Assembly: GCA_965247635.1 (NCBI GenBank)
Contig: CBDFHJ010000007.1
Coordinates: forward strand, 62,001-126,000
Direction: 5' to 3'
From: CBDFHJ01 sp965247635
GTDB lineage: Bacteria > Chloroflexota > Dehalococcoidia > Lucifugimonadales > Australimonadaceae
Length of the DNA: 64,000 bases
Shown here in pieces: positions 53,636-63,225 of the stretch. The translations under genes were made by a program, and so were the position numbers. Under the pieces are notes generated by a model. That model ran no database searches. It was given only the letters and a program-made list of their open reading frames with translations, and had not been told where the DNA came from. How positions within the stretch are numbered: the stretch's first letter is position 1; every line of letters begins with the position of its first letter.

Positions 53636-54534
53636 GCCGGTCCCAACGCCGGGCCATGATTGACCGAGAAGAACCGAAGCTGTCTCTGGTGCGCCAGTGC
53701 GCCTTGCTGGGTATCAGCCGCTCCTCGTTGTACTACCTGCCAACCGAGGCCGGCGCCGAGGACTTGGAGTTGATGGCCCTCATAGACCAACAGTACCTGA
53801 AGACACCTTTCTACGGCTCCAGAAGGATGACTGCCTGGCTCAGAAATCACGGACACCAGGTCAACCGCAAGCGGGTCCGCCGGCTGATGCAGCTGATAGG
53901 CCTGGAGGCCATCTACCGGCGTCCCAACACCAGCAAGCCAAACCCAGGGCATAAGGTCTATCCGTACCTGCTCAGGGGGCTGGAGATCAACCGGGTCAAC
54001 CAGGTGTGGGCCACCGACATCACCTACATACCCATGGCTCGGGGTTTCCTCTACTTGGTGGCCATCATGGACTGGCACAGCCGCTACGTGCTGGCCTGGC
54101 GGCTGTCCAACACCCTGGAGGTAGACTTCTGTGTTGCGGCTCTGGAAGAGGCCTTGAGCAAGGGTCGGCCACAGATCTTCAACACCGACCAGGGCAGCCA
54201 GTTCACCAGCGAGGCCTTCACCAGCATGCTGCTGGCGCAAGGCGTTCAAGTGAGCATGGACGGCAGGGGCCGGTGCGTGGACAACGTCTTCGTGGAACGG
54301 CTGTGGCGCAGCATCAAGTACGAGGAGGTGTACCTGAAGGCATACCAAAATGGGACTGAGGCCAGAAAGGGGATTGGGGCTTATCTGGCCTTCTACAACC
54401 AAGAGCGGCCCCATCAAGCCCTGGGCTATCGGTCACCGGGTCAGGTGTTCCAAGCAGTGAGCCCACAAAGGTGTTTACTGGAACATCCACAAGCCTTACC
54501 ATCGGATGAAGGTTACGAGACACCCCAGCGGTAG
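53632..54534 (+). CDS. IS3-family transposase OrfB (DDE integrase)
   Basis: 300 residues. TPFYGSRRMTAWLRNHG (HTH_21), then VWATDITYIPM, FNTDQGSQFTS and DNVFVERLWRSIKYEEVY give the DDE triad. The GTG start overlaps the OrfA stop. Closely related to OrfB at 27823. Confidence 0.94.
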   Translation: MSRSQRRAMIDREEPKLSLVRQCALLGISRSSLYYLPTEAGAEDLELMALIDQQYLKTPFYGSRRMTAWLRNHGHQVNRKRVRRLMQLIGLEAIYRRPNTSKPNPGHKVYPYLLRGLEINRVNQVWATDITYIPMARGFLYLVAIMDWHSRYVLAWRLSNTLEVDFCVAALEEALSKGRPQIFNTDQGSQFTSEAFTSMLLAQGVQVSMDGRGRCVDNVFVERLWRSIKYEEVYLKAYQNGTEARKGIGAYLAFYNQERPHQALGYRSPGQVFQAVSPQRCLLEHPQALPSDEGYETPQR

Positions 54535-54725
54535 ACTCTCTTATTTTAGCCTCACCGCTGTCCTCATGATGGGGTCCACTTGAGCCAGTCCGAAGACGAC
54601 TATCATGAGACTCGACCTAGTCACATCGCCACCAATCTCTCTTTCTTCTTCAATATGGTAGTAACTCTCAAGTTTCACTTCTTCCTGTTACGTCATCCCT
54701 AGTAACGGTCCCATGCCCGCATCAA

Positions 54726-56575
54726 CTAGGCGCACGGCCTCCATCCCACATTTGACGGCCAGGGTATGAACTCGATCCTTCGGCCGCTTTTTGCCGTGTA
54801 GATGGCAAGGTCATCTCTGACCAGCATTATGAAGCCTGCACCATCCTCGGAAGTCCAAACCGGTGGTGGATTACCGCTACCGTCGCTCAGCATCGGATTC
54901 GCCATCCAGAGCCGCCCATCGAAACGTGCGTCGCGAACTCCGCAGTGGACATACAAGGTGAATGGGTAGTCCTTGCCAATATCTACACCAGGTCCTTGTG
55001 GCGGCTCTTCAAGGACACCTCTACCTACTGTGGGCATAGGCGCTGGTGTGGGCGTTGCCGTGGGGGGTGGGCTATCCGCACTTGTGGGCATCTGCACTTT
55101 CAGCTCGTGGGCCTCGGTCACAAGCTTCTTATTGGGCGGCCCCAAATTCAATCCACCACGCACCAAGTAGACCCCAGGTGGGACGGGTTGTCCCCGGTTG
55201 TCCACCTGCTCCCACTCGCCAACGAACTCCAGCTCCTCACCGGGTTCCAGAGTTTTGCCATCCAGCGGTTGGTTGATAATCTTGCCGCACTTCCAATTCC
55301 ATACCTGCTCTCCGTCAGCCGTGGAGACCACGAAGTCATAGGGAGGTCTGCCACCGAGGACAAAGCTCACCGTCCCATCACTGACGTTCCGCAATATCAG
55401 TTTCATCTGCACCGTCTCTCCGTAAGGGGCCTGGGACACCACGTCCAGCGAATAGTCGACGGCTCTGAGGAACGCCTCGTCCGGAGGCTCCCCAGGATCA
55501 ATAGGCCATGGGTGAATGCCGTCACATCCAACCTCGATGACAATGGCTTCTCGTGGGACATCCAGTGTCGCCAGGGCAGCCTCCCATTCCTCACGAGCCC
55601 CGCGCAGTGGGTATATGCCTATTTCAATGCGGTTGCTCGCTTCGTTTAGGTCGGTCCACGCAATGCCTGGGACCCTCCCGGTGACATCTACTAAGCGCTC
55701 ATACCATCTAGCCAGATCGGCCGCGCTGTATTCCGCCTCTGCCGGCGTGGGTGATGGAGTCGTGGCACCTGCGGCAGTCGATCTTGTGACGGTGGTTGAC
55801 ACGGTCAAGCCCCCCACCTCTTCCGCGCCCTCGAAGACCCGCATGGAAACGATGGCGTAGCCAGTGGGGGCCGTCTTCGGGAACTCCCCGTTCCAACGGA
55901 AGGCGCCATGGTCCAGCGGCACCTCGCCGAGAGGCAGCTTACTCTGATCTATGAACTCAATGCTCAGTTCGACTCTATCGCCTTCGTGATAGCCCGCCCC
56001 GGAGATGGCGAACGGCTCACCCAGGCGTATCTGGTCGGGCACGCCGTAGTGTTCGACACTGGGCATGTATTCTTCGACGCGCTCGAACCACTCCGTCAGC
56101 GCCGTCGACACGACCACCCCGTTGCGGTGGAGCAGCTCCCAATGGTCCGGCACAGGCAGGCATTTCGTCTTCCTTCCTTCCGACGTGATGTCGCACCTTA
56201 TCGCCGTCCGGACCGACCAGGTTGTGCCGTTGCGGAACCTGAGGTTCATGATCAGGCTAGAGTACGGGGTCCAGGTGCGTTCCTCATCTATCTCCATAAT
56301 CTCCACAGGTGTTCCACCCGCTATCGCACGGAGCAACCGGTCAATTATCGGCGCGTCTGTGTCTAGGTCTCCCCATAGGGGGTCGTAGTCCCCCTGGTCC
56401 CAACGTAGAGGATCCGCAGGGGACGCGTAGACGACCTCAACGTCCGTAGCGTCGGCGACGGAGGTGCAGTAAGTGAAGGCGAAGGAGTCGCGACTTGTGC
56501 GGATGTGGGAACGCGGGGCACTCCCGTAGATTTGGGCTCAGCGTCGGCACGTCCTGCCACGGCCACCATTAGGAG
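54726..56575 (-). pseudogene. Lipoprotein with GEPFAISGAGYHEGD module and BsuPI-like domain, 5' end broken
   Basis: The main frame (54726-56336, 536 residues) has one module (RFRNGTTWSVRTAIRCDITS ... GEPFAISGAGYHEGDRVELS ... PLDHGAFRWNGEFPKTA). Next is a domain with WYERLVDVTGRVPGIAWTDL, then a BsuPI-like beta domain (LRNVSDGTVSFVLGGRPPYD, LEPGEELEFVGEWEQVDN, VPPGVYLVRGGL), a T/P linker and a terminal domain. Upstream the frame runs on in phase (VEVVYASPADPLRWD), but a shift at about 56450 separates it from the TSAQVATPSPS linker and MVAVAG signal. The IS3 element ends at 56576 within that signal. BsuPI-type domains bind proteinases in known cases. Confidence 0.65.
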
Positions 56576-56669
56576 TGTTAGCAACCAGCAAAAGTGGGAC
56601 ACATTGGGAGCCGAGAGATCAGGGGCTGGATGGAGGTCTGGCGAGCTCCCTGAGGGCCCTGTTGTAGCG

Positions 56670-57605
56670 TCATCGCCGTTCGGTGGTTTGAGCCTTCACC
56701 TCCTTCCTGCGTTGTAGGATCTCTTGCCGTCTTCCCTTGAGCACGTCTGATGGTGTCACGTTGCCCAGAGCCTTGTGATAGCGCCGGTAGTTGTAGTAGC
56801 TGACGAAGGCCGCGATAGCAGCCTCAAGGTCGGCGGGCAACTCATAAGGCACCTGGTTGACGTCCCGTTTGATGGTCTGGTGGTAGCGCTCCAGCTTCCC
56901 GTTGGTCTGAGGGTGGAAAGGAGTTGCTAGGATGTGCTTGATGCCAACCATCCCCAGGTAGTCCCTGAATGCTCTTGAGACATAGCCTGGACCGTTGTCA
57001 CTCAGCAGCCTGGTGCGGTCTGTGACTGGAACTTGGTCCATGCTGGTCGTGTCCACAGCATCCTGGACCACCTCGATGAAGGAGTCGGCCGTCATATCTT
57101 GCTGAAGCCTGTGAGCCAGGATGAAGCGGGAGTAGTCGTCCATAACGGTGACCAGGTAGTAGTAGCCCCACCCAACCACCCTGAAGTATGAGGCATCGGT
57201 GGCCCACATCTGGTGAGGTCCTGTGGTCTTGAGGTGGTACTCCTTCCCCGCGGCCAACCGCATCTCAGGCCTCTTCACTAGGCCCTCCCTGCCCAGGATA
57301 CGGTAGACGCTGGACTCTGAGACTGAGAAGCCCTGGTTGTCGGTGATCCCCGCGGCCAGCTGACGGCAGCTCAGCTCTGGCATCTCCCTGGCTGATAACA
57401 GGACTGAGCGTTCTTCCTGAATAGTGAGACGGTTCCATGGTGGCTGATCGCCTCCTGGTCGGTCCTCAAGTCCTTGTTGGTCTTGGCGTCTGAGCCACCG
57501 GTAGTAGGTGCTCTTAGGGATGCCCAGCTCTCTGAGGACCTTTCGCTTGGGGAGGGGAGACGAGGATACTTTGGTAACTACCTCTGCCTTCTCCGGGGCG
57601 CTCAT
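56670..57605 (-). CDS. IS3-family transposase OrfB, shortened by a nonsense mutation
   Basis: 311 residues versus 328 in copy D. A CGA codon after QTTERR has become TGA (C to T), removing the last 17 residues. The catalytic residues (MWATDASYF, LLSDNGPGY, NGKLERYHQTI) are intact, so activity may persist. One other difference is KEYHLKTT for KEYHRKTT. Confidence 0.9.
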   Translation of the reverse strand: MSAPEKAEVVTKVSSSPLPKRKVLRELGIPKSTYYRWLRRQDQQGLEDRPGGDQPPWNRLTIQEERSVLLSAREMPELSCRQLAAGITDNQGFSVSESSVYRILGREGLVKRPEMRLAAGKEYHLKTTGPHQMWATDASYFRVVGWGYYYLVTVMDDYSRFILAHRLQQDMTADSFIEVVQDAVDTTSMDQVPVTDRTRLLSDNGPGYVSRAFRDYLGMVGIKHILATPFHPQTNGKLERYHQTIKRDVNQVPYELPADLEAAIAAFVSYYNYRRYHKALGNVTPSDVLKGRRQEILQRRKEVKAQTTERR

Positions 57606-58009
57606 CCGCTGGTACCGGTGGCGTCCTGGGGCATGGGGATGACCGTTTTTTTGAGACGGTACGCCTCCAGCGACAGATCGGCCACTAGCTCCTTGAGTTC
57701 CCCGTTCTCTCGCTTGAGTTGCCCTACCTCATGCTGAGTGGCGTCCCGAACCGAGTCACGGGTCAACCTCTCCTTGCCCGCCTCCATGAACTCTTTGGTC
57801 CACGAGTAGTAGGAGTGGGGCTTGATCCCCTCCCGCCGGCACAGGTCGTTGGCTGTGACCTCGCGGCGGAAGCCCTCCAGAACAATTCGGATCTTCTCTT
57901 CGGGGGTGTACTTACGTCGGGCAGCCGCCTTCACTGTGCGGACGAAAGACCTGGTCTGCTCGCTTCGTTCCTCGGCGGCCTCTGCTTTGCTTACTTCTAG
58001 TTGGGACAC
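57602..58009 (-). CDS. IS3-family transposase OrfA
   Basis: 135 residues, same as copy D except KTVIPMP for KTAIPMP. GTG start at 58009 with AAAGGAG upstream. The A7 run before the OrfB start is kept. Confidence 0.92.
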   Translation of the reverse strand: MSQLEVSKAEAAEERSEQTRSFVRTVKAAARRKYTPEEKIRIVLEGFRREVTANDLCRREGIKPHSYYSWTKEFMEAGKERLTRDSVRDATQHEVGQLKRENGELKELVADLSLEAYRLKKTVIPMPQDATGTSG

Positions 58010-58120
58010 ATCTGCTCCTTTCTGTGGGTAGCTCTACCCTCATTTCAGGAGCTCACACCACCCTCCGACTCTCGGGTTTTCCTACCCTTATATGTGTCCC
58101 ATTATCGCTGACGGTCTACA

Positions 58121-58486
58121 GTTTGCCAGGAGCCGCAGGGTCCAGTGGTCATGGCCTGGAGGGGCCTCGCTGCACGCCAGGGCAATCAGGTGCGCTTCCC
58201 CCCGCTCATCCAGTTTGGTCGGATGTCCTGGCCGAGGATCTTCCTCCAAGGCCCGCTTCAGTCCTCCCTCCAGGTACCGCCGCTTGGTACGGCACACCGT
58301 ACCCGCAGATGTGTCCAGCGCCTCCACGATGCGCATCACCCCCCAGCCCGTATCTGCCTTTAGCAGAATACGGGCCCGGGCAACCTTTCGCGCTGGGCTC
58401 TTTCCCCCGCGAATCAGTCGTTCCAACTGGTCTCGTTCTTCCCTTTCCAACCGGACCACATACCGTTCTCGTCCCATGGCTGCCAC
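58121..58486 (-). pseudogene. IS630-family transposase N-terminal fragment
   Basis: The helix-turn-helix region of an IS630 transposase: SPARKVARARILLKADTGWG, TVCRTKRRYLEGGLKRAL, RPGHPTKLDERGEAHLIAL and HDHWTLRLLAN, where copy E of the IS3 element cuts it. The DDE catalytic half is absent. Start is GTG 58486 or ATG 58477. Confidence 0.85.
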
Positions 58487-58571
58487 CCTCCTACGTCAAC
58501 ACTCCTAAAAAAGGGTAGCAACCTTAGACGTTTTCTTAAACAATTACCAAAACCGAGTTGACTGAGTACTA

Positions 58572-58910
58572 GTGCTGGAGCTGGCCCGCAGGGGGCGCTT
58601 CGAGCTCTGTCTCTCATCTTTTGTCCTGGAGGAGGGTGCAGGGGTATTGACTCGCAAGTTTGGCTGGGAGGAGGAGAACACACACAGGGCCATCGAGATG
58701 CTGCGGGACGCGGCAAACATCATCGACCCCCAGCAGGTGCCACAGGTGATCGAGGGAAACGAAGCGGACAACCGGATCCTGGGGTGTGCGGTAGAGGCTT
58801 CTGCCGACTACCTGGTCACGGGAGACCGGCGGCATCTTCTGCCACTTGGAGAGCACGGCGGGATCAGGATACTCAACGCACCCCGGTTACTGTCTACCCT
58901 TGAGGGCTGA
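58572..58910 (+). pseudogene. PIN-family toxin, N-terminus missing
   Basis: LELARRGRFELCLSSFVLEE, VLTRKFGW, EADNRILGCAVEASADYLVT and GDRRHLLPLG are typical of PIN-domain toxins (PilT/VapC-like ribonucleases). The first beta-strand with the LDTNVLVSA Asp is missing. A stop codon lies immediately upstream, so the first catalytic acid is lost. No antitoxin gene is adjacent. Confidence 0.75.
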
Positions 58911-58981
58911 TAGCAAACGCCAGGACATGAAGACGATATCGATCTCATTGCAAACCAACTTTCAAGGGAGTGAGGATATAC

Positions 58982-60607
58982 ATGAAACAACAAAATGACC
59001 CAACACCAGCAGCCCTCTACGCACGGGTGTCCAGCAACCGGCAGGACGTGGACCTGTCCGTGTCCGCCCAGCTCAGGGCGCTTCGAGACTACGCGGAGAA
59101 GAACGGCTACGCCGTAGCGCGGGAGTATGTGGACGAGGCCGAGAGCGGACGTATCGCCGACCGGCCCCAATTCAGAAAGATGCTGGACGAGGCCAGCAAG
59201 CTCAACTCTCCCTTCCATGAGATTCTTGTTTGGAAGTTCTCACGCTTCACCCGCAAACGGGAGCACGCCGTGGCCTTTAAGTCCATGCTGAGGAAGCGGG
59301 GCATCAAAGTCGTCTCCATCACCGAGCACGCCGACGACTCTCCCACGGGCAAGCTCATGGAGGCCATCATCGAGAGCGTTGACGAGTTCTACTCTGAAAA
59401 CTTGGCCCAAGAAGTCGTCCGAGGGATGCGGGAAGCCGCCATACGGGGCTTCTGGGTCTCCACCTACGCTCCCTTCGGCTACAGGAAGGTGTCGGTCCAG
59501 GACGGAGCAAAGAAGCGGCCCAAGCTGGAGCTGGACCCGCCGGCGGATGCCGTGGTCAGACGCATCTTCCAGATGGCCCTTCAGGGCAAGAGCACTCTGG
59601 ACATCACCAAGGCCCTGAATGGTGAGGGCATCCCCACTTCAACGGGCAAGCACTGGCTGAAGTCCACTGTGCACCGCATCCTCTCCAACGAAGCGTACAC
59701 AGGAACGCTGGTTTGGGGCGTCGATGCCAAGGACGGTGCGCCACCGGTGCGGGTGGAGGACGCATTCCCCGCAATAGTCACCAAGCAGGAGTTCCGACGC
59801 ATCACCCGCTCCCTTCGCTCCAAGGCCCCGGCCAGGGTCAACCCCAGGCGGGCATCCAGCCCCTACCTCCTCAGCGGCTTGGTGAAATGTGAGAAGTGCG
59901 GAAAGGCGCTCACTGCGGCTGAGGCCAAAAGCGGCAAGTACAGCTACTACGTCTGCCACTCACTGCTGAAAAAGGGCAAGGGAACCTGCAAGACGCCTCG
60001 CCTCAACTCCAAGCGCTTTGAGAAGCTGATGATTGACCAGATTCGCGCAAACATCTTCACGGAAAGCAACATCCGGGACCTGGTTAGACTGATGGACGAG
60101 GAGATGGACGTGGTGGCTGCTGAGCAGCGGGAGAGGCTGGAAAACATCGAAGCGGAGCTTATCGAGGTGCGGCGGCGCTTGGACCGGGTGTGGCACGTCA
60201 TCGAGAACTCGGAACTCGACATATCCGACGCCACCTCCCGCATCAGAGAGCACCGGGAGCGTCAGGAGAAGCTGGAGATCGCCGCAGAGGAGGCCAGGGC
60301 ATTGCTCTCAGAGCGCCGGGCCGTGCTGGACAACGTGGACACCATCGCCGCCTTCGCCGAGGACATGAGCGGATTCTTGATGACCAGCGAAATCACCGAA
60401 TCGAGGGCCTTCATCAAGTCCTTCGTCAAGGAGATCAAGGTCAAGCCGGGAAAAGCAACGGTCTACTACACCCTACCCACGCCGCCGGATAGCCCGATAG
60501 GGGGCGGAGACGCCGCAGAGGTGGCTCTCCACGGCCCAGTTCGCAGTTCAGCACACGTTGGTGGGCCGGACCGTCTTTATGAGCGCAGGTGTGCCAAGGG
60601 ACGATGA
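58982..60607 (+). CDS. Large serine recombinase/integrase
   Basis: 541 residues. The resolvase domain begins AALYARVSSNRQDVDLSVSA (catalytic Ser in ARVSS). ESGRIADRPQFRKML, EILVWKFSRFTRKR and VSITEHADDSPTGKLMEAI follow. The recombinase DNA-binding domain has APFGYRKVS and LNGEGIPTSTGKHWLKSTVH. The zinc ribbon is LVKCEKCGKALTA ... YYVCHSLLKKGKGTC. A C-terminal coiled-coil follows. ATG 58982 has GGAGTGAGG upstream. It ends 48 bp before the CCA end of the tRNA-Arg, consistent with an integrase at the edge of an island whose att site is near the tRNA. Confidence 0.93.
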   Translation: MKQQNDPTPAALYARVSSNRQDVDLSVSAQLRALRDYAEKNGYAVAREYVDEAESGRIADRPQFRKMLDEASKLNSPFHEILVWKFSRFTRKREHAVAFKSMLRKRGIKVVSITEHADDSPTGKLMEAIIESVDEFYSENLAQEVVRGMREAAIRGFWVSTYAPFGYRKVSVQDGAKKRPKLELDPPADAVVRRIFQMALQGKSTLDITKALNGEGIPTSTGKHWLKSTVHRILSNEAYTGTLVWGVDAKDGAPPVRVEDAFPAIVTKQEFRRITRSLRSKAPARVNPRRASSPYLLSGLVKCEKCGKALTAAEAKSGKYSYYVCHSLLKKGKGTCKTPRLNSKRFEKLMIDQIRANIFTESNIRDLVRLMDEEMDVVAAEQRERLENIEAELIEVRRRLDRVWHVIENSELDISDATSRIREHRERQEKLEIAAEEARALLSERRAVLDNVDTIAAFAEDMSGFLMTSEITESRAFIKSFVKEIKVKPGKATVYYTLPTPPDSPIGGGDAAEVALHGPVRSSAHVGGPDRLYERRCAKGR

Positions 60608-60655
60608 GGCCTGCAAGGGGCAAGTGTGTTTAGGAGGCGATTATAAGGTGGATGC

Positions 60656-60731
60656 TGGTACCCCTGCCGGGACTCGAACCCGGGCACGCGGTTTAGGAAA
60701 CCGCTGCTCTTTCCTCCTGAGCTACAGGGGC
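60656..60731 (-). tRNA. tRNA-Arg (anticodon CCT)
   Basis: Read on the minus strand: acceptor GCCCCTG with CAGGGGT, D arm GCTCAGGAGGAAAGAGC, anticodon arm GCGGT-TTCCTAA-ACCGC (loop gives CCT), T arm CCGGGTTCGAGTCCCGG, discriminator A and an encoded CCA (60656-60658). Complete cloverleaf. Confidence 0.95.
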
Positions 60732-60987
60732 TACCGGATGACGGCCTAGCGCGTGGTCTAACTTTCAGTATAGGTAAAAGGCTTATCTGCGTCTATTTTC
60801 GTAATAGGCCCCAGATCATGCCTACGGGGTCTCTAATCTCCGAAGATACAGGCTGTCGGGGATGGGCGGGTTTGGGGGATAACCGAGGCCAGCCAGTAGC
60901 GGGCGCCCTCCCCCAGGTCCAGACGTTTAAGCCGAGCTGCCACATGGAGCTGGATGGCGTGATGACCATCGCAAACCGCGGTACGGG

Positions 60988-61492
60988 CTAGCGGGCCTGG
61001 ATGGCCCGCTCCAGCTCGCCCAGGCCCGCGTAGGCAAACCCTCGATTACTATAGAGCGAGGCGAGCGCTGGGTTAAGGCGGATGGCCTGATCGTAGTCCT
61101 GGATCGCCCGCTGGTAGAGCCCCAAATAGTGGTAGTCGAGGCCCCGATTGAAGTAGGCGTCGGCGTCGTCCGGATTGAGGCGGATGGCCTGGTCGTAGTC
61201 CTGGATCGCCCGCTGGTACAATCCTAGGCAGTGGTAGCCGAGCCCTCGGTTGAAGTAGGCGTCGACGTTCGCCGGATTGAGGCGGATGGCCTCATCGTAT
61301 TCAGCGATTGCATCCGTTTAGCCGACCCCGACCCTGTAGCTCGACGCCGGCGTTGTAGCGGTCTCGCGCGCTCGAATCGCCCCCTCCTCCACATCCGATT
61401 AACGCCGATGCAGCCGCCACGAGCAGTATCGCGAGGAGGACGGGGATTCTTATCGAGGCTCCAGACACGGGCAATTCCCTCGTGCGCGACAT
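60988..61492 (-). pseudogene. TPR-repeat lipoprotein with a frameshift
   Basis: Starts MSRTRELPVSGASIRI with a signal peptide and lipobox ASALIGC, then GGGGDSSARDRYNAGVE. This frame stops near 61305 (GCNR). The rest, in another frame, has TPR units AIAEYDEAIRLNPANVDAY, AIQDYDQAIRLNPDDADAY and AIQDYDQAIRLNPALASLY, to the stop at 60988. The shift lies near 61310-61325. TPR lipoproteins act in envelope protein complexes. The gap 60732-60987 upstream of the tRNA shows nothing else. Confidence 0.8.
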
Positions 61493-61565
61493 GTCTACAA
61501 AGGCAGCAGGCCTCACCGCAGGAGTCTGGGAGCGATCTCTACCCGTCCATTTATCTTGACGTGCC

Positions 61566-62948
61566 CTACGGCCACAGCCCTTTCTCGCGGAGATCGTCCC
61601 AGCTGTCCGCCTGCATCAGCTGCACCCAGAAGTCGTAGGCGCCGCGCTGGTTCTGCTCCGATGGGCTGCGCTGCACACCCGACTTCTCGGTAAGCACCCC
61701 GCCCTGGGGCAACCCGTACTGCTCGAACATCGGGTGGCCATGCTGTTCTCGGCTTAGACCCAAGGAGTAGTCGTACGGATAGCGCCGCGCGATAGTCCCC
61801 TTGCTGGCCTTGTGGGCGTAGTTCCAGTTCTCCATGTCGTCAGACTCGGTGAGGCCCGCCGGCCCGCCGTAACGCATGAAGTAGTGCCGCAATACGTCCT
61901 TCATCTCCTGCGGCATGTCGTGGTGTACGTAGTAGAAGCGCCAGCACTCCGTCCAGTCAGCCCCAGCGGGGTGCCACAAGCAGATGCTCATGTTGGTGCC
62001 CTGGGTGGTGTTGGGGAAGATGTTCCCGTTGGCTGACCGAAGCCTAGATTTCGGACCCAATACCTCCCGGCGCCGCATGTGGGCTTGCCGGGAGTACTCC
62101 TCGGCCACCGGGTCCTGGAAGGTGTATCCGTACTCAATGTCCTCGGGGGCGATTTGGAAGCTGAGCTGGCCGGAGCCGTGGTGCGAAATGTCGAAATTGA
62201 TCGACTGGTCAAGCGTCTTCATTCGGTTGCCCTGGGTCCGGCCTTGTCCTCCGCCAGGGTTGATGCCCACGATCTGGACCGACTGGTGGGTCGGGATGCC
62301 GTGGTAACCGTCGCCCAGGAAGTTCTCGGCCCCAAACTTCCAGTTCGAGGAGAACAGCCACTTGATGACACCCAGCACCTCGATATCTCCATCGGTGCCG
62401 TCCGGCTTGTCCAAGTGCATGTCCATGCCGGGCTTGTTATCACCCAGGTACTCGGCCAAGGGCGGCGCCGTGGGGTCCCACGTGGCCCAGATGGTGCCCT
62501 TGTAGTTCTCCATCTGCGCGACCTCCACCAGCCCCCATTGGCTCTTGTCCAGCTCCTCCCGGTACGCGTCCTTGTACCGCGGTACCCCCACCAGCGACCC
62601 GTCTCCCGCGTAGCTCCACCCGTGGTACGGACACGTGAACACCGGCGTGTTCCCCTCGTCGTACCGGCACACCTTCATCCCCCGGTGACGGCACGAGTTC
62701 AGGAACACGTGAATCGTGTTGTCCCGGTCCCGGCTCAGGATGACCGACTCCTCCCCCATGCGGGAGACGAAGTAGTCGCCCGGCTTTTTGACCTGGTCCT
62801 CGAACCCCACGAATAGCCAGCAGCGGGCGAACACCCGCTCCTTCTCGATCTCGTAGAGCTCTGCGTCCACGAAGATGTCCCGGCTGACCAGTCCCTTCGA
62901 CCGGTCTACCAGTGCCGTGCCGTTCCAAAGCCCAGTTTCCAGCGCCAT
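61566..62948 (-). CDS. Rieske aromatic-ring-hydroxylating oxygenase, alpha subunit
   Basis: 460 residues. The Rieske 2Fe-2S site is CRHRGMKVCRYDEG ... FTCPYHGWSYAG (C-x-H and C-x2-H). The mononuclear iron site is ENFLGDGYHGIPTHQS (Asp, His, His). The N-terminus is the usual DIFVDAELYEIEKERVFARC. The enzyme would add O2 to an aromatic or related substrate with electrons from a ferredoxin/reductase, none of which is encoded nearby. No beta subunit is adjacent, so a homo-oligomer or distant partner is likely. An AGGAGGTAGGC ribosome site precedes the ATG. The 280-bp gap upstream is empty. Confidence 0.94.
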   Translation of the reverse strand: MALETGLWNGTALVDRSKGLVSRDIFVDAELYEIEKERVFARCWLFVGFEDQVKKPGDYFVSRMGEESVILSRDRDNTIHVFLNSCRHRGMKVCRYDEGNTPVFTCPYHGWSYAGDGSLVGVPRYKDAYREELDKSQWGLVEVAQMENYKGTIWATWDPTAPPLAEYLGDNKPGMDMHLDKPDGTDGDIEVLGVIKWLFSSNWKFGAENFLGDGYHGIPTHQSVQIVGINPGGGQGRTQGNRMKTLDQSINFDISHHGSGQLSFQIAPEDIEYGYTFQDPVAEEYSRQAHMRRREVLGPKSRLRSANGNIFPNTTQGTNMSICLWHPAGADWTECWRFYYVHHDMPQEMKDVLRHYFMRYGGPAGLTESDDMENWNYAHKASKGTIARRYPYDYSLGLSREQHGHPMFEQYGLPQGGVLTEKSGVQRSPSEQNQRGAYDFWVQLMQADSWDDLREKGLWP

Positions 62949-63225
62949 TGCCTACCTCCTGTGGTGACACGGCCTTTGAATCTGTAAGGCCGTGTCAGAG
63001 ACCTCCGTTGCTGTGGTGAACGTACTCTTGGGGCCGCGGCGTGTCAAGGAGCCTGGGCCTCGGCCGAGGGCTATTTGCCGCGATGAGACGACGCTCTTCG
63101 ACTGGGCTGGCCGCGTAATAATAATAAGGAGAGGCGTGCGCGCAACAGGCTAGGCGTGACGGGAAGAAATGCCCAGCGCTTCGAGGGCTCGAAAGGGGAG
63201 CCTGGAGGGAGAAAGTGAATGCGCT

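Larger units (their letters stand above)
53272..54583 (+). mobile_element. IS3-family element inside a lipoprotein signal peptide
   Basis: 1,312 bp. Inverted ends share AGTGGACCCC/GGTGGACCCC and GGACAG, starting TGAGGTGGACCCC on the left. The target is duplicated as GCC (53269-53271 and 54584-54586). Confidence 0.9.
56576..58120 (-). mobile_element. IS3-family element, copy E
   Basis: 1,545 bp, inverted relative to copy D and nearly identical. It joins a lipoprotein gene (left) to an IS630 fragment (right) and has no target repeat, so a deletion or recombination followed insertion. Confidence 0.92.

Noticed and set aside
60988..61290. Direct repeats of about 102 bp as a possible non-coding array
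   Set aside because: They are TPR units of 34 codons in one frame of a protein gene.
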